A stretch of 5,406 nt of DNA, taken from NCBI GenBank assembly GCA_036555105.1, contig DATBMA010000026.1, positions 1 to 5,406 of the forward strand, read 5' to 3'. How positions within the stretch are numbered: the stretch's first letter is position 1; the number at the start of each line of letters is the position of its first letter. This stretch comes from DATBMA01 sp036555105. GTDB taxonomy: Bacteria > Actinomycetota > Acidimicrobiia > Spongiisociales > ZC4RG35. The notes under the pieces are model-generated. The model saw nothing but the letters and a program-made list of their open reading frames with translations. It ran no database searches and was not told the origin of the DNA. A program made the translations under genes and the position numbers. Positions 1 through 4,644 of the stretch are shown piece by piece.

Positions 1-96
1 GACGTTTTGGGCGTGACCGAGTCGCGTGTGTGCCAGATCCATGCCAAGTCGGTACTGAGCCTCCGCCACCGGATGGCGGAACCGCCGGCGCGCTGA
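1..96 (+). CDS. C-terminal end of a WhiG/FliA-family RNA polymerase sigma factor (5'-truncated by window)
   Basis: The first 31 codons read in frame 1 to a TGA at 94-96. They encode the end of sigma region 4.2: DVLGVTESRVCQIHAKSVLS, then LRHRM and a short tail, EPPAR. The pattern GVTESRVCQIH..A...L is the recognition helix-turn-helix that contacts the -35 element in the FliA/WhiG/SigF-type (sigma-28-like) group. The rest of the gene lies upstream of the window. In Streptomyces the sporulation sigma factor gene whiG lies shortly upstream of rpsB, so the context supports a WhiG-like assignment; from 31 residues I cannot separate WhiG from a FliA-type motility sigma factor. A perfect hairpin begins one base after the stop codon, so this gene is probably transcribed separately from the rpsB operon. 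Confidence 0.82.
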   Translation, partial: DVLGVTESRVCQIHAKSVLSLRHRMAEPPAR

Positions 97-125
97 GCTT
101 GTCGCCCGCCGCGCTGGCGACAAGC
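97..125 (+). terminator. Perfect 10-bp hairpin right after the sigma-factor stop, probable terminator
   Basis: The arms GCTTGTCGCC (97-106) and GGCGACAAGC (116-125) are exact reverse complements around a 9-base loop. The stem starts at the first base after the TGA of the sigma gene. No T-tract follows; the next bases are the AGTACC repeats. U-tract-less stem terminators have been proposed for high-GC actinobacteria, so termination or 3'-end protection of the sigma mRNA is the likely role. The role is inferred; the inverted repeat is seen directly. Confidence 0.65.
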
Positions 126-153
126 AGTACCAAGTACCCAGTACCAAGTACCA
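126..153. repeat. Four tandem 7-bp units, AGTACC(A/C)
   Basis: Positions 126-132, 133-139, 140-146 and 147-153 read AGTACCA, AGTACCC, AGTACCA and AGTACCA. Each contains the palindromic tetramer GTAC, giving four GTAC sites exactly 7 bp apart. The array forms the outer left arm of the larger palindrome and abuts the terminator hairpin. Confidence 0.85.
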
Positions 154-248
154 AGACTGGAACCCCCGCATTGTGTTTGAGGGCACGAAACGGTTGATGC
201 CCTGAGCCTCCAAACACGCTGGCTCCGTAGGGCTGAGGCTCCGGTCTG

Positions 249-276
249 AGTACTGGATTCGGAGCACTGAGCACTG
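249..276. repeat. Second heptamer array, AG(T/C)ACTG, one unit degenerate
   Basis: In steps of 7 bp the sequence reads AGTACTG (249-255), GATTCGG (256-262, degenerate), AGCACTG (263-269) and AGCACTG (270-276). The units belong to the same AGyACyr family as the left array, keep the same 7-bp phase, and occupy the mirror position in the palindrome. The array is the same length as the left one (28 bp) but more diverged. Confidence 0.65.
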
Positions 277-299
277 GCTCGGGCCGCATTCCCCTCCGG

Positions 300-328
300 G
301 TGAGCACATCCCGCGGGAGGGTTATCAT
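300..328 (+). promoter_or_regulatory. Candidate sigma-70-type promoter for the rpsB operon
   Basis: TATCAT at 323-328 matches the -10 consensus TATAAT at five of six bases. A weak -35 match, GTGAGC (300-305, three of six to TTGACA), lies 17 bases upstream. Transcription would start near 334-336, giving a leader of roughly 110 bases. An inverted repeat, CCCTCC (292-297) with GGAGGG (316-321), covers the -35/spacer region. No better -10 was seen between 278 and 447. This is by-eye motif matching only. Confidence 0.35.
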
Positions 329-334
329 CCCTTC

Positions 335-447
335 TCAACTACTCACGCCGGTGCTTCCTCCTGGTCCGCAAGGAAAGAGGAGGCCCCCATCGGGGCTGGT
401 CCTGGACCCGCCGGCGGCGGCAAGAACCAGGAAAGAAAGGAGCCACC
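335..447 (+). promoter_or_regulatory. Structured 5' leader of rpsB, possible autoregulatory region
   Basis: The leader carries a strong hairpin, GCCCC (383-387) with GGGGC (392-396) around a CATC loop. It also has a pyrimidine-rich stretch, CTTCCTCCTGGT (354-365), containing CCTCCT, which is the anti-Shine-Dalgarno sequence. CCTCCT (357-362) can pair with AGGAGG (378-383). Alternatively TCCTGGT (359-365) can pair with ACCAGGA (426-432), just before the rpsB ribosome binding site AAAGGAG (436-442). The AGGAGG at 378-383 has no start codon at a usable distance. In E. coli, S2 represses rpsB-tsf through a structured leader; whether this unrelated-looking leader does the same is inference. Confidence 0.35.
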
Positions 448-1200
448 GTGTCCACGGTGAGCATGAAGCAGCTTCTCGAAGCGGGTGTCCACTTCGGGCA
501 TCAGACCAGGAGATGGAACCCCAAGATGAAGCCGTATATCTACGGCGAGCGCAACGGGATCCACATCATCGACCTCCGTCAGACCCTCGAGCAGATCGAG
601 TCAGCGGCGGCCTACGTCAAGGACCTCGTGGCCGGGGGAGGGACGGTGCTGTTCATCGGCACCAAGAAGCAGGCCCAAGGAGTGGTGGCAGAGGCTGCCG
701 TCACCGCCGGCATGCCATACGTCAACTTCCGCTGGCTGGGCGGGATGCTGACCAACTTCAGCACCATTCAGAAGCGGATCTCGTACATGAAAGAGCTCGA
801 GCGGATGCACGAGTCCGCCGAGATCACCGGGCTCACCAAGAAGGAGCGGCTCCAGCTGCGGCGTGAGCTGGAGAAGCTCCAGCAATCACTGGGCGGGGTG
901 CGCGAGCTGAATGCGGTTCCGCAGGCGGTGTTCATCGTCGACGTCAACAATGAGCACACCGCGGTCAAGGAGGCGGATCGCCTCGACCTCACCGCCATCG
1001 CCCTGGTCGACACCAATTGTGATCCCGACCCGATCGATTTCGTGATCGCCGGCAACGACGATGCCATCCGCTCGGCCGCAGTTGTGGCCAACGCCATAGC
1101 CGAGGCCTGCCGTGAGGGCAGGGAGCTGGCCGAGAAGGGCCGCCGGCGACAGGAGCAGGAGGAGCTGGAAGCTGCTGCGGCCGCCGAGAAGGGGGAGTGA
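448..1200 (+). CDS. rpsB: 30S ribosomal protein S2 (uS2)
   Basis: This 250-residue protein is ribosomal protein S2, which sits at the head-body junction of the small subunit and is needed for S1 binding in bacteria that have S1. Family motifs appear in order: GVHFGHQTRRWNPKM (13-27), FIGTKKQAQ (69-77), RWLGGMLTNF (95-104), a charged helical stretch (about 110-148) matching the S2 coiled-coil protrusion, and DTNCDPDPIDFVIAGNDDA (188-206). The C-terminal tail (about 223-250) is rich in Glu, Arg and Ala, as in other actinobacterial S2 proteins. The start is GTG 448, with AAAGGAG (436-442) five bases upstream; the N-terminus MSTVSMKQLLEAGVHFGHQ aligns with the usual actinobacterial one. In-frame GTG 457 and ATG 463 are less well placed for that site. 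It is first in the operon, and tsf starts one base after its stop. Confidence 0.97.
   Translation: MSTVSMKQLLEAGVHFGHQTRRWNPKMKPYIYGERNGIHIIDLRQTLEQIESAAAYVKDLVAGGGTVLFIGTKKQAQGVVAEAAVTAGMPYVNFRWLGGMLTNFSTIQKRISYMKELERMHESAEITGLTKKERLQLRRELEKLQQSLGGVRELNAVPQAVFIVDVNNEHTAVKEADRLDLTAIALVDTNCDPDPIDFVIAGNDDAIRSAAVVANAIAEACREGRELAEKGRRRQEQEELEAAAAAEKGE
1191..1197 (+). promoter_or_regulatory. Ribosome binding site of tsf inside the end of rpsB
   Basis: GGGGGAG overlaps the last rpsB codons and lies four bases before ATG 1202. It selects ATG 1202 over an upstream in-frame start at 1112, which would add 30 residues unrelated to EF-Ts and read through rpsB. Confidence 0.7.
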
Positions 1201-1201
1201 C

Positions 1202-1825
1202 ATGGCGGAGGTGAGTGCCGCCGACGTCCAGCGGCTGCGACAGGCGAGTGGGGCCGGGATGATGGACGCCAAGCGGGCGTTGGTCGAGACCGGCGGCGAC
1301 TTCGAGCAGGCTCTGGAGCTTCTCAAGGTGAAGGGCCTGGCCAAAGCGGCCAAGCGAGCCGAGCGGGAGGCCTCAGAGGGTGCCATCGGCAGCTACGTCC
1401 ACTATCAGTCGGACCGGCCGGTCACCGGGGTCCTGGTCCAGCTGACATGTGAGACCGACTTCGTCGCCAAGAACGCCGACTTCCGGCTCACGGCAGATGA
1501 CATCGCCATGCACATCGCCTGGGCCGATCCTCGCTGGACCAGGCGGGAAGATGCCGACCCCACCGTCGTGGAGGAGCAAAGAGACCTCTTCGCCCGACAG
1601 GCCAAGGAGGAAGGCAAGCCGGACGAGGTCATCCCCCGCATCGTCGAAGGCCGCATGCAATCCTTCTACGAGGACAACGTGCTCTACGACCAGACGTTCG
1701 TGAACAACCAGAAGTTCGAGGGGACCATCGAGCAGATGGTCCAGCAGCTCGGCATGCGCATGGGGGAGAACATCGGTGTTAAAGGCTTCGCCAGACTGGC
1801 CATCGGAGAACAGGGCGTGAAGTGA
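1202..1825 (+). CDS. tsf: Translation elongation factor Ts, short form
   Basis: EF-Ts is the nucleotide-exchange factor that releases GDP from EF-Tu. The 207-residue protein has the N-terminal UBA-like domain (about 1-55) with LRQASGAGMMDAKRAL (12-27) and LELLKVKGLAKAAKRA (38-53). It then has the signature CETDFVAKNADF (83-94), whose Asp86-Phe87 correspond to the residues that disturb the Mg site of EF-Tu. The C-terminal part includes FVNNQKFEGTIEQMVQQLG (166-184) and GENIGVKGFARL (188-199). It is clearly shorter than the roughly 270-280 residues of Streptomyces or Mycobacterium EF-Ts and close to the compact Thermus form (about 196), which acts as a dimer. ATG 1202 gives the family N-terminus. 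Its stop overlaps the pyrH start (GTGA), suggesting coupled translation. Confidence 0.97.
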   Translation: MAEVSAADVQRLRQASGAGMMDAKRALVETGGDFEQALELLKVKGLAKAAKRAEREASEGAIGSYVHYQSDRPVTGVLVQLTCETDFVAKNADFRLTADDIAMHIAWADPRWTRREDADPTVVEEQRDLFARQAKEEGKPDEVIPRIVEGRMQSFYEDNVLYDQTFVNNQKFEGTIEQMVQQLGMRMGENIGVKGFARLAIGEQGVK

Positions 1826-2529
1826 AGAGGCGAAGAGTCCTCCTCAAGTTGTCGGGGGAGGCATTCGCAGATCCTGCACTCGACTATGGCATCGACCCCG
1901 ACACGGTTTCGAGGGTCGCCGGAGAGGTCGCCGAAGCCCATGCCGCCGGCAGCGAGATCGCCATCGTGGTCGGAGGGGGCAACATCTTCCGGGGTGTCTC
2001 ACAGGCGGCCCGGGGGCTGGACCCAGCCACCGCCGACTACATGGGAATGCTTGCGACGGTGATCAACGCCCTGGCACTGCGCGACTCGTTGGAGAACGCC
2101 GGTGTCCCCACCAGGGTCCAATCCGCCATCACGATGCAGCAGCTGGCCGAGCCATACATACGGCTGCGTGCGATACGGCACATGGAGAAGGGGCGAGTGG
2201 TTGTCTTCGCTGCAGGCACCGGCAACCCCTTCTTCACGACTGACACCACGGCCGCCCTGCGAGCGGTGGAAATGGAGGCCGATGTCCTGTTGAAGGCCTC
2301 CAAGGTCGATGGCATCTACAGCGCCGACCCCACGGTCGACCATGAGGCTCAGCGCCACGAAGAGCTGACATACATGGATTTCATCTCCCAGGGGCTCCGG
2401 GTGATGGATGCCACCGCCGTTACGATGTGCAAGGAGCACGGGGTACCGATCGTCGTCTTCGATATGACGGTTCCTGGCAACATCGTGCGTGCGGTTGCGG
2501 GCGAGCAGATCGGCACAATCGTCCACTGA
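1822..2529 (+). CDS. pyrH: Uridylate (UMP) kinase
   Basis: PyrH phosphorylates UMP to UDP with ATP in the cytoplasm, feeding UTP and CTP synthesis. It is a hexameric amino-acid-kinase-fold enzyme regulated by GTP and UTP in other bacteria. The 235 residues carry KLSGEAF (9-15), VVGGGNIFRG (49-58) with the Arg57 position linked to GTP control in E. coli, ADYMGMLATVINAL (71-84) for UMP binding, GTGNPFFTTDTTAALRA (132-148), and KASKVDGIYSADP (158-170) at the ATP site. Length is normal and no key motif is missing. The start is GTG 1822, overlapping the tsf stop by four bases (GTGA). Only a modest AGGG (1812-1815) precedes it, so coupling to tsf is likely. Its product UDP is upstream of the CTP used by CdsA two genes later. 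Confidence 0.97.
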   Translation: MKRRRVLLKLSGEAFADPALDYGIDPDTVSRVAGEVAEAHAAGSEIAIVVGGGNIFRGVSQAARGLDPATADYMGMLATVINALALRDSLENAGVPTRVQSAITMQQLAEPYIRLRAIRHMEKGRVVVFAAGTGNPFFTTDTTAALRAVEMEADVLLKASKVDGIYSADPTVDHEAQRHEELTYMDFISQGLRVMDATAVTMCKEHGVPIVVFDMTVPGNIVRAVAGEQIGTIVH

Positions 2530-2535
2530 GGGAGG
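2530..2535 (+). promoter_or_regulatory. Ribosome binding site deciding the frr start
   Basis: GGGAGG lies immediately after the pyrH stop and four bases before ATG 2540. It supports that start over the in-frame GTG 2489, which would add 17 residues (MRLRASRSAQSSTEGGG) read from the end of pyrH in another frame and without similarity to RRF. Confidence 0.75.
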
Positions 2536-2539
2536 CGGA

Positions 2540-3091
2540 ATGATCGATGACCTGCTCCTGGAGGCTGAACGGCGAATGGAGCACTCGCTCGATCATTTGA
2601 CCAGTGAGTTCACGACCGTCCGGACCGGGCGGGCCAACCCCCAGATCCTCCATCGGATCGAGGTCTCCTACTACGGGACCAACACCCCCCTCCAGCAGCT
2701 TGCTTCCTTCTCGGTCCCCGAAGCCAGGCTGCTGATCGTCAGCCCCTACGACAAGGGCTCGATGGGGGCCATCGAAAAGGCGATCCGCTCCTCCGACCTT
2801 GGGCTCAACCCCGCCAACGACGGGACCGTCCTCCGCATCGCCTTCCCGCCTTTGACCGAGGAACGCCGCCGCGAGCTGACCAAGCTGGTCAAGCACATGG
2901 CGGAAGAGGGCCGGGTGGCAGTCCGCAACGTCCGCCGCCACACCAAGACCGACGTGGAGGCCCTGCACGGGGACATCTCCGATGACGAGATCCGCCGCGC
3001 CGAGAAGCATCTGCAAGAGCTGACCGACCGCTATGTCGCCAAGATCGACGACATGCTGGCCCACAAAGAGACCGAACTGATGGAGGTGTGA
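2540..3091 (+). CDS. frr: Ribosome recycling factor
   Basis: RRF works with EF-G to split post-termination ribosomes into subunits. The 183-residue length is typical (about 185). Domain I, the three-helix bundle, is formed by the N-terminal helix (about 1-29) and the long C-terminal helices (about 105-183). Domain II (about 30-104) lies between them. Recognisable stretches are VRTGRANPQIL (27-37), YYGTNTPLQQLASF (44-57), LLIVSPYDKGSMGAIEKAI (64-82), LGLNPANDGTVLRI (87-100), PPLTEERRRELTK (103-115) and RVAVRNVRR (125-133). The last includes arginines at 129 and 132, positions important for ribosome binding in E. coli RRF. The protein ends in HKETELMEV, as expected. The start is ATG 2540 behind a strong GGGAGG. 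It sits ten bases after pyrH, and its stop lies two bases before the preferred cdsA ATG. Confidence 0.97.
   Translation: MIDDLLLEAERRMEHSLDHLTSEFTTVRTGRANPQILHRIEVSYYGTNTPLQQLASFSVPEARLLIVSPYDKGSMGAIEKAIRSSDLGLNPANDGTVLRIAFPPLTEERRRELTKLVKHMAEEGRVAVRNVRRHTKTDVEALHGDISDDEIRRAEKHLQELTDRYVAKIDDMLAHKETELMEV
3082..3086 (+). promoter_or_regulatory. Ribosome binding site that favours ATG 3094 for cdsA
   Basis: GGAGG lies in the last codons of frr. It is seven bases from ATG 3094 but only one base from the in-frame GTG 3088 that overlaps the frr stop. Spacing therefore favours ATG 3094. The two choices differ only by two residues (Met-Ser). Confidence 0.65.
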
Positions 3092-3093
3092 GC

Positions 3094-4644
3094 ATGGCCG
3101 ACGACACCTCCAATCCCTCGCTCCCCGGGCTCGACGACGAGGAGACCGAAGCCGAGTTGGAGACGCCCCGGAAGGTCCGTCCCTGGGAGCGGCCCGACGA
3201 CGAAGCCGGATCCGACGAGCTCGATTTGACCGATGACGAAGCCGCTGATACCCCGGACGATGAGGAGGCGGCGGCCGCAGGTCTCGAGGATGAGCTGGAG
3301 GACGACGAGCTTGACGAGGAAGACGATGAGCTGGACGGAGAGGACGAGGAGGAAGAGGACGAGGAGGACGTGGACGACGACGAGCTCGATGACGAAGACG
3401 ATGAGCTCGGGGATGACGAGGACGACGAGCTCGACGAGGAAGACGGTGAGCATGGGGATGACGATGAAGAGGGCGACGACGAAGAGGGCGACGAGATGGT
3501 GGCCCAGGAGACCGGGGTTGGAGGGTCGGTTGACGACATGGATGAGGCCCTAGCCCTCTTCGGAGCGGGGCCGGCCGGTGGCGAGCCCGAGCGGATCGAT
3601 CTCGAGTCCCTCGGGGACGACGACGAGGATGCCGGGTCGATCTCCTCGGACACTTATCTCTCCGCCACCACCGCCGAGTACCGCGAGCTGGCCGACGAGG
3701 TGTCCCGAGCCTCCGAGGTGGAGGTCGAGCGGCAAGCGGTGGCGGCATCGATGGCCGGAGTGGGGTCGGGGTTGCTCGGGTTCGATGACGTGACCGGTCG
3801 CAAGGGTGTGACCGAGGAGGAGATGGAGCACCTGGACCAGGCGGCCGCCTCCGACCTGACCGTCCGCGTGGCGACCGCCTTGACATTGATCGCCGCTTTC
3901 GTTGGCACTCTCTTCCTGGGCGGCTGGTGGTTCACCGCCTTCGTGACCTTGATCGCCCTGGTCGGTCTGGCCGAGTTCTACGGGACGCTTCGCAAGCACG
4001 GCTACTCGCCCTTCGCCATCGCCGGCCTGGCCGGCGTGCTGGGAGGGGCAATCGGGGCTCATGCCCGCGGCAGCGCTCCGATCCTTGGCGCGTTGGTCGC
4101 AACCCTCCTGCTCACCAGTCTCTTCTACTCGTTGGTCAGTCGCAGGAAACCGCTCGACAACGCGGCAGTGACGGTGTTCGGAGCGGCCTGGGCCGGCTTG
4201 CTGCTGTTCGCGGTGGTGGTGGGTCGTGCCCCCGACGCCATCCCTCTGATCCTTTTCCTGGTGCTGTTGGTGGCGCTGTTCGACACCGCCGGATACTTCG
4301 TCGGGCGGGCCTTCGGCCGCCGCCCGCTGGCTCGCCAGCTGTCACCCCGCAAGACCTGGGAGGGATATCTGGGCGGGGCCATCTTCACGGTGCTGGTGGC
4401 CCTGATCCTTTCGACCATCGACTTCTTCCCGTTCGATCTCGCCCAGGCGGGGATCACTGCCGGGCTGGTCGTGCTGCTCGCCCCCCTCGGTGATCTGGCG
4501 GAGTCGATGGTGAAGAGGACCCTCGGGGTCAAGGACATGGGCTCGATCCTTCCGGGGCACGGAGGGATGCTGGACCGGATCGACAGCTTCCTGTTCGTTG
4601 CCCCTGTCGTCTATCTGTACTTCCGGGTGGCCGGCATCCTGTGA
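3094..4644 (+). CDS. cdsA: Phosphatidate cytidylyltransferase with a long acidic N-terminal extension
   Basis: CdsA makes CDP-diacylglycerol from phosphatidic acid and CTP in the cytoplasmic membrane, the branch point for all glycerophospholipids. The catalytic domain is residues 253-516, normal CdsA size, with about nine hydrophobic segments (roughly 257-275, 277-293, 307-323, 328-347, 357-377, 382-405, 424-446, 448-466, 497-514). It contains FDTAGYFVGRAFG (396-408), SPRKTWEG (417-424), GDLAESMVKR (466-475) and KDMGSILPGHGGMLDRID (480-497). Residues 471-497 satisfy the CDS family signature from Ser471 to Asp497. Residues 1-252 are an extra soluble part with no signal peptide, presumably cytoplasmic. 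Its core (65-134) has 56 Asp/Glu in 70 residues. The following stretch (135-252) is less biased and includes GVGSGLLGFDDVTGRKGV (222-239). Actinobacterial CdsA proteins often have hydrophilic N-terminal extensions, but the role of this one is unknown to me. Confidence 0.93.
   Translation: MADDTSNPSLPGLDDEETEAELETPRKVRPWERPDDEAGSDELDLTDDEAADTPDDEEAAAAGLEDELEDDELDEEDDELDGEDEEEEDEEDVDDDELDDEDDELGDDEDDELDEEDGEHGDDDEEGDDEEGDEMVAQETGVGGSVDDMDEALALFGAGPAGGEPERIDLESLGDDDEDAGSISSDTYLSATTAEYRELADEVSRASEVEVERQAVAASMAGVGSGLLGFDDVTGRKGVTEEEMEHLDQAAASDLTVRVATALTLIAAFVGTLFLGGWWFTAFVTLIALVGLAEFYGTLRKHGYSPFAIAGLAGVLGGAIGAHARGSAPILGALVATLLLTSLFYSLVSRRKPLDNAAVTVFGAAWAGLLLFAVVVGRAPDAIPLILFLVLLVALFDTAGYFVGRAFGRRPLARQLSPRKTWEGYLGGAIFTVLVALILSTIDFFPFDLAQAGITAGLVVLLAPLGDLAESMVKRTLGVKDMGSILPGHGGMLDRIDSFLFVAPVVYLYFRVAGIL
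3301..3455 (+). repeat. In-frame acidic repeats in cdsA (DDELDEEDDEL type)
   Basis: Three related copies begin at 3301, 3376 and 3421. They encode DDELDEEDDELDG (residues 70-82), DDELDDEDDELGD (95-107) and DDELDEEDGEHGD (110-122). The first and third copies are nearly identical as DNA over about 34 bases. All copies stay in frame and use GAC/GAT and GAG/GAA mixtures. Slippage or unequal recombination probably expanded the region. Confidence 0.75.
3463..3492 (+). repeat. 15-bp tandem duplication in cdsA
   Basis: GATGAAGAGGGCGAC (3463-3477) is followed directly by GACGAAGAGGGCGAC (3478-3492), with one mismatch. Each encodes DEEGD (residues 124-128 and 129-133). The unit is a whole number of codons, so copy-number changes would leave the catalytic domain in frame. 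Confidence 0.8.

Larger units (their letters stand above)
124..277. repeat. Imperfect ~154-bp extragenic palindrome with heptamer-repeat arms
   Basis: Segment 145-164 matches the reverse complement of 237-256 at 15 of 20 positions. The match continues more weakly outward (124-144 against 257-277, 12 of 21). Nested inside are further inverted repeats: GTGTTTG (173-179) with CAAACAC (211-217), and AGGGCA (180-185) with TGCCCT (198-203). Left over is GAGCCTC (204-210), which can instead pair with GAGGCTC (235-241). As RNA or single-stranded DNA the block could fold into one long branched hairpin. It has no coding capacity and resembles a REP- or MITE-like extragenic element. Its copy number elsewhere in the genome cannot be seen here. 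Confidence 0.6.

Noticed and set aside
126..276. CRISPR-like array
   Set aside because: The units are 7 bp, tandem and without spacers. There is no 24-37 bp repeat and no cas gene nearby.
398..408. Palindrome GGTCCTGGACC in the rpsB leader
   Set aside because: Full pairing would leave a one-base loop, so it is not a stable hairpin. Too short to claim as an operator.
97..447. tRNA or small protein gene in the 351-base gap
   Set aside because: I found no cloverleaf with a T-arm GTTC-type motif and no short frame with a ribosome binding site and plausible codon use. The region is accounted for by hairpin, palindrome, promoter and leader.
300..866. 188-residue plus-strand frame starting in the leader
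   Set aside because: It runs into rpsB in another frame, is Pro/Arg-rich and resembles nothing known. rpsB is certain in the overlap.
1112..1201. Upstream in-frame start for tsf
   Set aside because: The extra 30 residues come from the end of rpsB in another frame and have no EF-Ts similarity. ATG 1202 has a good ribosome binding site and the family N-terminus.
2489..2539. Upstream GTG start for frr
   Set aside because: It would add 17 residues read out of pyrH. GGGAGG placed before ATG 2540 and the normal RRF length favour 2540.
2936..2942. RRF has His instead of the E. coli Asp after the Arg-Arg motif (RRH, residue 134)
   Set aside because: This position varies among actinobacterial RRFs. 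The functional arginines 129 and 132 are present, so it is not evidence of altered function.
3031..3453. Minus-strand frame giving a Val/Leu-rich membrane-like protein
   Set aside because: It is another antisense frame of the Asp/Glu codons (GAC/GAG reads as GTC/CTC), so the hydrophobicity is an artefact. It lies wholly within frr and cdsA.
2889..3653. Minus-strand frame with long poly-Ser runs
   Set aside because: The Ser runs are the antisense reading of the GAC/GAG-rich acidic tract of cdsA, not a real low-complexity protein.
2420..3886. 488-residue open frame on the minus strand
   Set aside because: It covers pyrH, frr and half of cdsA on the opposite strand. The product is Arg/Pro-rich with no recognisable domain, as expected from the complement of high-GC coding DNA.
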